A stretch of 32,249 nt of DNA from Oscillospiraceae bacterium. Lineage in GTDB: Bacteria > Bacillota > Clostridia > Oscillospirales > Oscillospiraceae. The first letter of the stretch is position 1. Each line of letters begins with the position of its first letter. Made by a program: the position numbers and the translations under genes. The DNA lies in contig CAKASQ030000029.1 of assembly GCA_916988195.3 (NCBI GenBank), positions 1-32,249 of the forward strand. Direction: 5' to 3'. The notes under the pieces are model-generated. The model made no database searches, was not told the origin of the DNA, and saw only the letters and a program-made list of their open reading frames with translations. Positions 20,441 to 28,200 of this stretch are shown one piece after another.

Positions 20441-22039
20441 ATGGCAAAGAAGCAGACCGACGGAAATCTTGCGCTGGAACAGCAGCGCGTCATAATCATC
20501 CCGGCGCACGATGAGCTCGTTGCACGAAAACTGCGCGTCGCAGCATATGCCCGCGTCAGCTCCTCCAGTGAGGATCAGCTCAATTCCTATCGCGTCCAGA
20601 ATCAATATTATTCCGAGCTTATTTCCAATAACCCAGATTGGGAAATGGTTGACATTTATGCCGATGAGGGCATCACCGGCACGTCGGTTGAAAAGCGCGA
20701 AGATTTTCAGCGCATGATGCAGGACTGCCGGAAAGGAAAAATCGACCGCATTCTGGTCAAGAGCATCTCCAGGTTCGCCCGAAATACAAAGGACTGCCTT
20801 GCAGCCGTTCGGGAACTCAAAGAGCTTGGCGTCAGCGTCCAGTTCGAGGAACAGGGCATCGACACCAGTAAGGTATCCAGTGAGATGGTCACGGCAATCA
20901 TGGCATCGCTGGCGCAGAAGGGTAGCGAGTCGATTTCAGGGAATGTCCAGTGGGGATATCAAAAAAGGATGCGAGATGGTACCTTCATTCCCCCATTCCT
21001 TCCCTACGGTTACAAAACTGTCGATAAAAAGATATACATTGACGAACAGCAAGCGGAAATTGTACGTCAGATTTTCATGTCATATCTAAGCGGGCAAAGT
21101 ATGGACGCCATAAGCGAACAGCTAAATGCTTCTCGAATCCCGCTGCATACAAATGGGGCTGACCGTCCTTGGCGCAGATGGATCATTTCATATATACTTT
21201 CAAACGAGAAATACACCGGAGATTCTCTCTGGCAAAAAACTTATACAACGGCGACATTTCCAACCATCCAAAAGAAAAACAACGGCGAACGGATGCAGTA
21301 CTACGTTGAAAATACACACCCTGCAATTATTTCTAAGGACATATTTAATGCCGCTCAGAAGTTGATGCGGGAGCGTAGTAAACGGAATGCATCGGATCTC
21401 AAATTAGACACTCCATTTCGCCAGCGGATGGTTTGTGGGAATTGCGGTTCGCCGTTCAGACTGCGGCGAGATAGAGATCGGACATATTGGTCCTGCAAAC
21501 TGCACAGCGAATCGAGTGAAAAATGCAGCATTTCTCAAATCGACGAACAAGAGATCATGGCCACGTTCTGTCGCCTCTATTACAAGCTCAAACACCACGG
21601 TAACCCCATCTTCACACAAATGCTCTCAAACCTCCAGAAAATCCGCTATAGCCGAATGCTCTGGAGCGAGGATGTTATCTCTCTCAACAAAAAAATATCC
21701 GATATTCTCAGTCAGGTTCAATTCTTGACCCAGCTTCAACAGACGGGCGGCGTTGACCCTGACACTTTTATATCTTCCAACAACAAACTCAGCGAACAGC
21801 TCCGCAGGCTGAAACAGGAAAAGGCAAGGCTTCTCGACACCGACAGCGACGATCTGGCAGACCGCACCCGCGATCTTATGGACGCGCTGGAGGACGGGCC
21901 GGACTTCCTCGACAGCTTTGATGCGGAGCTGTTCGATGCGCTTGTGGAAAAGATCATCGTAGACAGCAACGAGTGCCTGCGCTTCCGCTTGAAAAATGGG
22001 CTGGAGCTGACGGAACAGATTGAAAGGACACGACGCTGA
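20441..22039 (+). CDS. Large serine recombinase 1
   Basis: 532 residues from ATG 20441 behind GGGAGGTGAACAGC; an in-frame ATG at 20414 would precede that site. The resolvase catalytic domain (about 30-180) has the nucleophile Ser 40 in AYARVSSSSEDQ, plus YADEGITGTS, KSISRFARNTKD and the E-helix region SLAQKGSESISGN. The recombinase domain follows (about 185-300, PPFLPYGYKTVDKKIYIDEQ). A zinc ribbon (CGNCGSPF from Cys 332, with a second Cys pair about 20 residues later) and a coiled-coil region (about 400-480) complete the integrase plan. It integrates and excises the element by two-base-staggered cleavage at att sites. Its stop overlaps the next ATG by one base (22039). Confidence 0.93.
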   Translation: MAKKQTDGNLALEQQRVIIIPAHDELVARKLRVAAYARVSSSSEDQLNSYRVQNQYYSELISNNPDWEMVDIYADEGITGTSVEKREDFQRMMQDCRKGKIDRILVKSISRFARNTKDCLAAVRELKELGVSVQFEEQGIDTSKVSSEMVTAIMASLAQKGSESISGNVQWGYQKRMRDGTFIPPFLPYGYKTVDKKIYIDEQQAEIVRQIFMSYLSGQSMDAISEQLNASRIPLHTNGADRPWRRWIISYILSNEKYTGDSLWQKTYTTATFPTIQKKNNGERMQYYVENTHPAIISKDIFNAAQKLMRERSKRNASDLKLDTPFRQRMVCGNCGSPFRLRRDRDRTYWSCKLHSESSEKCSISQIDEQEIMATFCRLYYKLKHHGNPIFTQMLSNLQKIRYSRMLWSEDVISLNKKISDILSQVQFLTQLQQTGGVDPDTFISSNNKLSEQLRRLKQEKARLLDTDSDDLADRTRDLMDALEDGPDFLDSFDAELFDALVEKIIVDSNECLRFRLKNGLELTEQIERTRR

Positions 22040-22779
22040 TGGGAAATCGGAAGCTGCCGTTTGGCTACCAGATGCGCATGGGCGAGATCATCCGGAATGA
22101 GCCGGAAGCAAAGGCTGTGCAGGACATTTTCCTGCAATATACGCTTGGCGCATCGCTGAAGGAAATCGCAGAACAGATGAGCAAGACCGGCCCCGTCTAT
22201 GACGAGGGCAAGAGCTGGAACAAGAACATGATCGCACGAATCTTGGAAAACACCAAGTACACTGGGGCAGACAGCTATCCGAGATTAGTTGACATAAAAT
22301 TATTTGAAGCAGCCGCCGAGAAGCGGCAGACCAAACAGCGCCTGCCGGAGCGGACGCCTGCACAGAAAGCGCTCAAGCGGGTCTGCTCCAAACTGCCTAC
22401 GCCGGAGATCGAGCAGCAGGTCGTACATCTGCTCGGCAGGCTGGCAGAGCAGCCGGAGCGCATCACACAGCCTGAAAAACAGTTTGCACCGAACAGCACC
22501 ACGCAGGCTGAATTGGACGAGATCCTGAACACCCAACCGCTCGACGAGGACGCTGCCAAAAGCCTGATCTGTAAGCTGGCGCAGGAACAATACGATGCAA
22601 TCGGTAACGAAGAATACGAAACAGAGCGCCTGCGGCGGCTGTTTACAGCGTTCGAATGCACGGCAGAACTCAATGCGGAGCTGCTGCAAAGCACAGTCTC
22701 CGCTGTGCTGGTGACACAACAGGCGGTGCGCTTGCAGCTTAAAAACGGGCAAATCATCGGAAAGGAAGACCTTGCATGA
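22039..22779 (+). CDS. Recombinase-domain protein lacking the catalytic domain
   Basis: 246 residues. It begins directly with the recombinase DNA-binding region: LPFGYQMRMGEIIRNEPEAK, then AVQDIFLQYTLGASLKEIAE, and WNKNMIARILENTKYTGADS. The C-terminal half (about 115-246) is helical and ends in a recombinase-like LQLKNGQIIGKEDLA. No resolvase catalytic domain, nucleophile Ser or zinc-ribbon cysteines are present. It is placed between two full recombinases and overlaps both (ATG at 22039; ATGA 22776-22779), so the three are made together. It may bind att sites as an architectural or directionality partner. It is intact, not a decaying copy. Confidence 0.85.
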   Translation: MGNRKLPFGYQMRMGEIIRNEPEAKAVQDIFLQYTLGASLKEIAEQMSKTGPVYDEGKSWNKNMIARILENTKYTGADSYPRLVDIKLFEAAAEKRQTKQRLPERTPAQKALKRVCSKLPTPEIEQQVVHLLGRLAEQPERITQPEKQFAPNSTTQAELDEILNTQPLDEDAAKSLICKLAQEQYDAIGNEEYETERLRRLFTAFECTAELNAELLQSTVSAVLVTQQAVRLQLKNGQIIGKEDLA

Positions 22780-24401
22780 CAGACGAAAAACCGCGCGTCA
22801 TTATCATTCCACCCAAGCCAGAATTGCAGCAAACGGCTGCGGTCACCAAGCAGCTTCGCGTTGCGGCGTATTGCCGTGTTTCGACCAAGGAAGAAGAACA
22901 GGCCAGCAGCTATGAAGCGCAATGCGAATACTACACCGACAAAATCATGTCCAACAAGGAATGGACAATGGCTGGGATTTTTGCGGATGAGGGCATCACC
23001 GGCACATCCACGAAAAAGCGCACGGAGTTCCTGCGGATGATCCGTCAGTGCAAACAGAAAAAGATTGACCTCATCCTTACAAAGTCCATCCAACGATTTG
23101 CCCGCAACACGCTCGACTGCATCAATTACACGCGCATTCTCCGGCAGCTTGGGATTGGGGTTCTCTTCGAGAAGGAGAATATCAACTCGCTTCCAGCGGA
23201 CAGTGAATTTATGATCACCATGTACGGCGCGATGGCGCAGTCTGAAAGTGAATCCATCTCCGGCAATATCCGGCGTGGGCGGCAGATGCACGCAAAGGTC
23301 GGAACGCTCAAGGTTCCCTGTTACCGGCTTTACGGATATGAAAAAGACGCAGATGGCAAATTTCGCGTCATACCAGAACAAGCAGAAATCGTGCGCGAAC
23401 TCTACAAGCGATATGAGAGCGGCGCCAGCCTGCGAAATCTGCAAGACTGGCTGGAAGAAAATCAGATCAAAACGGTTCTTGGGGAATCCAAATGGACAAC
23501 GACAGCCATCAAGGGCATCCTGACGAATGAGAAGTACTGCGGCGACGTTCTGCTCCAGAAAACATTCCGGACAGATGTCATCAGCAAGAAGGTTATCAAA
23601 AACGTTGGACAGATGGCGCAATACTATATGCCTGACCACCATGAAGCCATCGTCAGCCGGGAGCAGTACAATGCAGTGAAAGCAGAAATGGCGCGTCGGA
23701 GTGCCCTGCGCAGCCCGTCCAAAACGGCTGTGACAGGACGCTCCTGTTATACAAGCAAATACGCCTTATCAGACAGGCTCGTGTGCGGCGAATGCGGAAC
23801 ACTCTACAGGCGATGCACATGGACCTCGCTCGGGCGAAAATATCCCGTCTGGCGCTGCACCAGCCGCCTGAACTACGGCACAAAATACTGCCGCGATTCC
23901 CCGACAATCAAGGAAGAACCGCTGCAAAACGCGATTCTGGCAGCCATCAACTCTGTCATGAGCGACAAGCCTGCGCTACTTGACCGCATCAAGAATGCGG
24001 TATCTCTTGAACTCCTGCCGGTGCAGGGTCAGACAATGAGCCTTGCCGACATTGAACACCGCTTGGTGCAGCTCGACGAGCAATTCCAGCAGCTGTTGGC
24101 GGAAGCCGTTGACGCAGAAGATAAAGAAGCCTGCAATACGCAGTTCGCAGAAATTCTGGCCGAGCAGACCACGCTTAAAAAGCAGAAAGAAGCGATCCTG
24201 CAAAGCAGCATGGATGCTGACCGCGTTTGCACCCGCATGAAGCAGGCAGAAGAAACTATAGAGAACGCCGCGCCGACAATCACAGAATGGAACGAAAACG
24301 CCGTCCGTCAGATCGTAGAGCGCGTGACAGTCCTTTCCGCTGATGAGGTGCTGGTACGGATCAAGAGCGGCGCGGAAATCAAGCAAACGATAAATAGGTA
24401 A
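22776..24401 (+). CDS. Large serine recombinase 2
   Basis: 541 residues. Resolvase domain (about 26-175): nucleophile Ser 36 in AAYCRVSTKEEEQ, then FADEGITGTSTKKR, KSIQRFARNTLD and MAQSESESISGN. The recombinase domain follows (about 185-300, YGYEKDADGKFRVIPEQAEI, then LTNEKYCGDVLLQKTF). The zinc ribbon starts CGECGTLYRRC (Cys 337). A coiled coil (about 415-490) precedes the C-terminus. It is only moderately similar to recombinase 1 by eye, so it is not a recent duplication. Both enzymes look catalytically complete. It is the last gene of the integration operon, and the element's end should lie close downstream. Confidence 0.93.
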   Translation: MTDEKPRVIIIPPKPELQQTAAVTKQLRVAAYCRVSTKEEEQASSYEAQCEYYTDKIMSNKEWTMAGIFADEGITGTSTKKRTEFLRMIRQCKQKKIDLILTKSIQRFARNTLDCINYTRILRQLGIGVLFEKENINSLPADSEFMITMYGAMAQSESESISGNIRRGRQMHAKVGTLKVPCYRLYGYEKDADGKFRVIPEQAEIVRELYKRYESGASLRNLQDWLEENQIKTVLGESKWTTTAIKGILTNEKYCGDVLLQKTFRTDVISKKVIKNVGQMAQYYMPDHHEAIVSREQYNAVKAEMARRSALRSPSKTAVTGRSCYTSKYALSDRLVCGECGTLYRRCTWTSLGRKYPVWRCTSRLNYGTKYCRDSPTIKEEPLQNAILAAINSVMSDKPALLDRIKNAVSLELLPVQGQTMSLADIEHRLVQLDEQFQQLLAEAVDAEDKEACNTQFAEILAEQTTLKKQKEAILQSSMDADRVCTRMKQAEETIENAAPTITEWNENAVRQIVERVTVLSADEVLVRIKSGAEIKQTINR

Positions 24402-24536
24402 AAAGAGATTACTTGTTCGATTCCATGCTGCACCTCTTTGTGTGGGCAAGCAAAGTCTTTACCACAAAGTCCACTTCAAAAAAGAGTACTGGAAAGCCGC
24501 ACCAGCTGAATGAAGCGGTCAACAAAAACATACAGC

Positions 24537-24564
24537 AAAGGCACGACCAAGCGTCGTGCCTTTT
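24537..24564. terminator. Terminator after the recombinase operon
   Basis: GGCACGAC (24540-24547) pairs with GTCGTGCC (24553-24560), flanked by AAA and TTTT, so it can act on both strands. It ends 14 bases before the stop of the minus-strand gene, serving both. Confidence 0.78.
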
Positions 24565-24577
24565 ACGTTATCCACGA

Positions 24578-24844
24578 TTACCGTGAGCCATTCAGAAGCG
24601 CTGTTGTCCTTGCATTGACACCCATAAGCTCCCGTTGCGTCTGTCGGTTTGCTTGGCACATGGGCATCAGAAAATTCACAGCCTTTCGGATCTGCTGTAG
24701 GTCAGAAGAAGTGAGGGCATTCTGATGCAGATGCTCCAAAACGCGGCTATAGGCATCTTTCAAGGATGCGGACACGGCAGGCTGAAAGAAATAGGTTGAA
24801 ATCAGACCGCCGATCAGGGCGGCTTCGGCATCGGTGTACTGCAT
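24578..24844 (-). CDS. Hypothetical 88-residue protein
   Basis: The start is at 24844 on the minus strand, behind GAGGGAGGA 6 bases upstream; an in-frame ATG at 24883 lacks such a site. The sequence YTDAEAALIGGLISTYFFQP, then LKDAYSRVLEHLHQNALTSS and IRKAVNFLMPMCQANRQTQR, is helical with a mildly hydrophobic start. The family is not recognised. It runs towards the recombinases and shares their terminator. It could be an ICE-end gene or the first flanking gene. Confidence 0.6.
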   Translation of the reverse strand: MQYTDAEAALIGGLISTYFFQPAVSASLKDAYSRVLEHLHQNALTSSDLQQIRKAVNFLMPMCQANRQTQRELMGVNARTTALLNGSR

Positions 24845-24962
24845 GATTGCTCCTCCCTCGTAAGAATCAAACGAACGGAGCAATCATACCACAAAATATT
24901 GTAGCAGGCTATTCGCAAAACGACGAAATATATGATGCGCAGCGGCGCGGAAAGGAGAAGCT

Positions 24963-25832
24963 ATGAACGTCAGAAAACCTGTAGATTACGGCACGATGTG
25001 CCGGGAATTGACCGCAATTCTTGCGCAAAATCTTCCGCAGATGGACGAAATCCATGCCATCGGCAGGGCTATCAACCAGCGTCCGGAGAAAGGTGCAGCG
25101 GTCGCAGCCGCAGAGTTTTTACGGGCAAATTTCCCTGACCGCACAGGCTTTTCCCCGCGCAACGTGCGCCGGATGCGCGTTTTTTGCAAGACCTATGAAA
25201 ATGACCAAACGCTCCTCCGGCTGGCGATGAAAATTGGCTGGACGCTGAACGTGGTGATCATGGAAGCAGAGTTGACAAGAGATATGCGCAAATGGTATCT
25301 GGACCAGGTGCGGAAACGGCAATGGTCGAAGAAAGAACTGTTGGGCATTCTCAGCAGCGGCTGTAAACCGGATACGGAAGCAGATCAGGAAAACTCTTCT
25401 TTGCGTTTTTCTGAGAGCTGTGGTATAATAAATCAAGAATTGAAGGAGCAGCCGCTATGCAGCCTTGCTATTACATCGTCGAAAGCCAAACAAGCGCAAA
25501 ACTTCCCGCCTCTATTCGGGAAGCAACTGCCGCTGATTTTGAGCAGACAGCACAAGAGCATTGGCAAACCGACTGGCGCACGGATTTTATTCAGGATGCT
25601 GCGCTCGAAAAATATGCGCTGGAACTGGATGCGACCAGAGAGCTGGTCGGACTTGCCGCTTACCGGGATATGCCGGAGGGCGTGCTGGTTTATGTGGAGT
25701 ATATGGAGAGCGCACCCAGCGGAAATCCGACACTGTCCAAGCCTAGAAAATACGCTGGGATCGGTGCAGCACTGCTGGCGTTCGGAATTCAGCTTTCCAT
25801 CGATTACGGCTACGGCGGTGCAATTTATTTGA
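24963..25832 (+). CDS. DUF1016 N-terminal-domain protein, with out-of-family C-terminal extension
   Basis: 289 residues, behind AAGGAGAAGCT. Residues about 10-130 match the N-terminal (HTH-like) domain of DUF1016/YhcG proteins: IHAIGRAINQRPEKGAAVAA, then SPRNVRRMRVFCKTYEND, and DMRKWYLDQVRKRQWSKKEL. The PDDEXK nuclease half is missing. From about residue 165 the frame overlaps the GNAT gene (25457-25972) in another frame and encodes Cys/Trp/Arg-rich sequence with no domain character. It is therefore probably translation beyond an ancestral stop lost by frameshift or mutation near 25430. Full proteins are linked to restriction and defence; this one may bind DNA only. Confidence 0.65.
   Translation: MNVRKPVDYGTMCRELTAILAQNLPQMDEIHAIGRAINQRPEKGAAVAAAEFLRANFPDRTGFSPRNVRRMRVFCKTYENDQTLLRLAMKIGWTLNVVIMEAELTRDMRKWYLDQVRKRQWSKKELLGILSSGCKPDTEADQENSSLRFSESCGIINQELKEQPLCSLAITSSKAKQAQNFPPLFGKQLPLILSRQHKSIGKPTGARILFRMLRSKNMRWNWMRPESWSDLPLTGICRRACWFMWSIWRAHPAEIRHCPSLENTLGSVQHCWRSEFSFPSITATAVQFI
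25411..25439 (+). promoter_or_regulatory. Promoter of the GNAT gene
   Basis: TTGCGT (25411-25416), exactly 17 bases, then TATAAT (25434-25439) preceded by TG (25431-25432, extended -10). It lies inside the 3' part of the DUF1016-N frame, 18 bases before the GNAT start codon, so the GNAT gene can be transcribed separately. Confidence 0.78.
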
Positions 25833-25972
25833 AAGCGAAAACGACGCAGCTTCGGGAACACTATATGCGAAATTACGGCGCGATCCCATTCAGCCGGTTT
25901 GACCCATTCCTGCTTCTGATCGACGGCGATGCTGCACGGGAATTATTCGGGCAATACTTGAAGGAGGTCTGA
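25457..25972 (+). CDS. GNAT-family acetyltransferase-like protein
   Basis: 171 residues, with GAAGGAG 9 bases upstream and its own promoter at 25411-25439. Strand and helix pattern fit a GNAT fold. RKYAGIGAALLAFGIQLSID (about 94-113) is the acetyl-CoA pyrophosphate loop and following helix (variant of Q/RxxGxG). YLKAKTTQLREHYMRNYGAI (about 119-138) is the usual C-terminal motif. The substrate is unknown. The next gene starts 3 bases after the stop, so the two are coupled. GNAT proteins with a small partner can be toxin-antitoxin pairs, but here the small gene is downstream and has no clear DNA-binding domain. Confidence 0.75.
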   Translation: MQPCYYIVESQTSAKLPASIREATAADFEQTAQEHWQTDWRTDFIQDAALEKYALELDATRELVGLAAYRDMPEGVLVYVEYMESAPSGNPTLSKPRKYAGIGAALLAFGIQLSIDYGYGGAIYLKAKTTQLREHYMRNYGAIPFSRFDPFLLLIDGDAARELFGQYLKEV

Positions 25973-25975
25973 CAG

Positions 25976-26182
25976 ATGCAGAACAAAAAATATCTGGAAC
26001 TGGACGCGCTTGCCGCGCCGAACGGCTATGTCGCGCCTCCGACGAAAGAGGATCTGGCCTACGTCGTCCACTTCCGCAAAACCTGTCAGCGGTATCAGAT
26101 CGATTTTGCAAAGGCTGATTCGGACGAACGCGACTTCGTGATCCACATGGCAGAGAAAACATTTTTACAGAAGCGTGCTTGA
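25976..26182 (+). CDS. Small protein paired with the GNAT gene
   Basis: 68 residues, starting 3 bases after the GNAT stop behind AAGGAGGTCTGAC. The sequence is YLELDALAAPNGYVAPPTKE, then DLAYVVHFRKTCQRYQIDFA and DSDERDFVIHMAEKTFLQKR. It is mixed-charge and soluble, of a family unknown to me. The tight coupling suggests it works with the acetyltransferase (partner, substrate or antidote). Confidence 0.65.
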   Translation: MQNKKYLELDALAAPNGYVAPPTKEDLAYVVHFRKTCQRYQIDFAKADSDERDFVIHMAEKTFLQKRA

Positions 26183-26195
26183 TTTTGTAGTTGAT

Positions 26196-26208
26196 CGGAG
26201 TCACTCCG
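26196..26208. repeat. Short palindrome CGGAGT-C-ACTCCG
   Basis: Perfect 6-base arms (26196-26201, 26203-26208) around one base, 14 bases after the last gene of the GNAT pair. The sharp, odd-length symmetry resembles a protein-binding or recombination site rather than a terminator. Function unknown. Confidence 0.5.
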
Positions 26209-26247
26209 ACAAGATGTGTGTTCATCTATAGTGTAGTGAAAACACAA

Positions 26248-26280
26248 AAAGAAACCATCCTCTCGGATGGTTTCTTTTTT
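26248..26280. terminator. Strong bidirectional terminator
   Basis: AAAGAAACCATCC (26248-26260) pairs perfectly with GGATGGTTTCTTT (26265-26277) around TCTC, followed by TTT and preceded by AAA. It ends the GNAT operon and, on the other strand, the small minus-strand frame at 26282-26452. Confidence 0.9.
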
Positions 26281-26281
26281 G

Positions 26282-26452
26282 TTATCCGTATACCGAACCG
26301 ACCTCATCGGGTTCGACCACAAGCATTTTGCCATCGTCAGATGGCCGCGATGCAAAGCATCGCAGCTTTTGGCATAGCCAAAAGAAAATGCGCAGGGGCA
26401 CGGAGCCAGCTCCGCTGGCGGAGTATTCCCGTACAGTTTCCGGTCGATCCAT
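26282..26452 (-). CDS. Possible 56-residue minus-strand protein
   Basis: ATG 26452 (minus) encodes MDRPETVREYSASGAGSVPL, then RIFFWLCQKLRCFASRPSDD and GKMLVVEPDEVGSVYG, ending one base from the bidirectional terminator. Start signals are poor. Most of the frame lies over the hairpin cluster, so the coding appearance may be a by-product. It could also be the broken end of a gene interrupted by the ICE. Confidence 0.35.
   Translation of the reverse strand: MDRPETVREYSASGAGSVPLRIFFWLCQKLRCFASRPSDDGKMLVVEPDEVGSVYG
26294..26419. repeat. Intergenic hairpin cluster 1 (tri-loop type)
   Basis: CGAACC (26294-26299) pairs with GGTTCG (26310-26315). GCGATGC-AAA-GCATCGC spans 26347-26363. CTTTTGGC-ATA-GCCAAAAG spans 26366-26384. 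GCCAGC-TCC-GCTGGC spans 26405-26419. The last three all have three-base loops closed by GC on both sides, like those at 30125-30204. The rest of 26183-26840 contains no convincing + strand gene. Confidence 0.75.
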
Positions 26453-26675
26453 AGTGTTCACATGACACAGTCTCTTGAAAGCCTTGAGCTTACAGGTTTT
26501 TCTTGTATTTTCAGTGCACCCAGCCGTTTTAGACGTTCCGCATTCTCGGAAGAAAAAACGCATTCCAGAAACGCAAAATGCCAATAAAAAATGCGCATGA
26601 ATTTCCGGCCCTGCGGCCCTCCCACAAATTTTTCTTCCAACAGCCCAAACAACCATACCGCAAACGCAATTTATC

Positions 26676-26684
26676 TGCTATAAT
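26676..26684 (+). promoter_or_regulatory. Extended -10 promoter of the ydjI-like operon
   Basis: TG-C-TATAAT (26676-26684) is a perfect extended -10; the -35 region (about 26656-26661) is weak. A leader of about 150 bases would precede the ATG at 26841. Confidence 0.6.
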
Positions 26685-26840
26685 AGCTCGTGGAAGGTCC
26701 TCCCGTCTCCGGGAACCTTTTCCACCCGCGCACCGTCTCACCATTACCCGGCCTCCGCAGAGGGCACACAGCACGCGTTCTCCCCTGCGCCGCGGGCTCT
26801 GCGCGTCAGAGCTTCAGATTTCAGAAAAAGGAGTTACATT

Positions 26841-28166
26841 ATGGGACTTATCAACGCAGCATTGGGCGCCGCCGGCGGCGTGATGGCCGACCAGTGGAAG
26901 GAGTATTTCTACTGTGAAGCCATTCCTGAAAACGTCATGGCCGTCAAGGGCCTGCACCGCGTTTCCGGGCGCAGCACCAACTACAAGGGCTCGGAAAACA
27001 TCATCTCAAACGGTTCTGTCGTGGCGGTTGCCGACGGTCAGTGCATGATCATCGTCGACCAGGGCAAGGTTACGGAGCTTTGCGCCGAGCCCGGCGAATT
27101 CGTCTATGATTCCTCGACCGAGCCCTCCATTTTCTCCGGCTCTCTCGGCCAGAGCATTCTTGCCACCTTCAAAAACATCGGCAAGCGCTTTACCTTTGGC
27201 GGCGAGCCCCCGAAGGACCAGCGCATCTACTACTTCAATACCAAGGAGCTCATCGGCAACAAATACGGTACGCCTTCTCCCGTTCCCTTCCGCGTCGTCG
27301 ACCAGCGCGCGGGCATCGACATCGACATTTCCCTTCGCTGCTTCGGCGAATACAGCTACCGCATCTGCGACCCGATTCTCTTCTACACGAACGTCTGCGG
27401 CAACGTCTCGGAGGAATTCACCCGCGACCGTCTGGACGGCCAGCTGAAAACCGAATTACTGACCGCCCTTCAGCCCGCGTTCGCAAAAATTTCCGACATG
27501 GGCATCCGCTACTCCTCTCTCCCCGGCCACACGATGGAGCTTGCCGACGCGCTCAACGAGGTCCTGTCCTCCAAGTGGCGCGACCTGCGCGGTCTTGAGA
27601 TCGTGTCGTTCGGCGTTTCCAGTGTGAAAGCCAGCGAGGAAGACGAGAAGATGCTCAAGGAGATGCAGCGCAACGTCGCGTTTATGGACCCGACAAGAGC
27701 CGCAGCCCACCTGGTCGGTGCGCAGGCCTCCGCGATGCAGGCAGCTGCAAGCAATCAGGGCGCAGGCTCCGCGATGGCCTTCATGGGCATGAACATGGCA
27801 GGTCAGGCCGGCGGCATGAACGCGCAGAACCTCTATCAGATGGGTGCGCAGCAGCAAGCACAGCAGCCTGCTCCCGCAGCACCGGCAGCGCCCGCGAACG
27901 GTTGGACGTGCAGCTGCGGCAAGACCGGCAACACCGGCAAATTCTGCGCCGAGTGCGGAAGCCCCAAGCCCGTTTCCGACACGTGGACGTGCGCCTGCGG
28001 CGCGGTAAATAAAGGCAAGTTCTGCTCCGAATGCGGCAAGCCCAAGCCCACCGCACCCCGGCACTATAAGTGCAATAAATGCGGCTGGGAGCCTGCCGAT
28101 CCCACCAATCCCCCCAAGTTCTGCCCCGAATGCGGCGATCCGTTCAACGACGCGGACCTGACCTGA
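26841..28166 (+). CDS. ydjI: SPFH-domain protein with C-terminal zinc ribbons (YdjI-like)
   Basis: 441 residues behind AAAAAGGAGTTACATT. The N-terminal SPFH-type ('virion core protein') domain (about 1-300) includes LITMAVKG-like start strands, PSIFSGSLGQSILATFKNIG, TPSPVPFRVVDQRAGIDIDI and GLEIVSFGVSSVKASEEDEK. An Ala/Gln/Met-rich linker follows (about 305-350). Three zinc ribbons follow: WTCSCGKTGNTGKFCAECG, WTCACGAVNKGKFCSECG and YKCNKCGWEPADP with FCPECG. B. subtilis YdjI is the known relative, encoded with YdjG and YdjH and the PspA homologue YdjF in an envelope-stress operon; it recruits partners at the membrane. No pspA-type gene is adjacent here. Codons ending in C are far more frequent than in the ICE genes, consistent with chromosomal origin. 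Confidence 0.88.
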   Translation: MGLINAALGAAGGVMADQWKEYFYCEAIPENVMAVKGLHRVSGRSTNYKGSENIISNGSVVAVADGQCMIIVDQGKVTELCAEPGEFVYDSSTEPSIFSGSLGQSILATFKNIGKRFTFGGEPPKDQRIYYFNTKELIGNKYGTPSPVPFRVVDQRAGIDIDISLRCFGEYSYRICDPILFYTNVCGNVSEEFTRDRLDGQLKTELLTALQPAFAKISDMGIRYSSLPGHTMELADALNEVLSSKWRDLRGLEIVSFGVSSVKASEEDEKMLKEMQRNVAFMDPTRAAAHLVGAQASAMQAAASNQGAGSAMAFMGMNMAGQAGGMNAQNLYQMGAQQQAQQPAPAAPAAPANGWTCSCGKTGNTGKFCAECGSPKPVSDTWTCACGAVNKGKFCSECGKPKPTAPRHYKCNKCGWEPADPTNPPKFCPECGDPFNDADLT

Positions 28167-28200
28167 TCCACAGCCAAATCATCTGGAAAAGAGGGAAGAT

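Noticed and set aside
22275-23642. Minus-strand frame of 455 codons opposite the recombinases
   Set aside because: Antisense of two well-supported recombinase genes; Cys/Ser/Arg-rich with no motif.
24413-24424. GTTCGATTC, resembling a tRNA T-loop, as an attachment site in a tRNA gene
   Set aside because: No acceptor stem, anticodon arm or D-arm can be formed around it. The similar GGTTCG at 26310 belongs to a local hairpin.
24425-24586. 53-codon + strand frame after recombinase 2 (contains STSKKSTGKPHQ)
   Set aside because: Protein-like for a short stretch, but there is no ribosome-binding site and it runs through the terminator hairpin into the end of the minus-strand gene.
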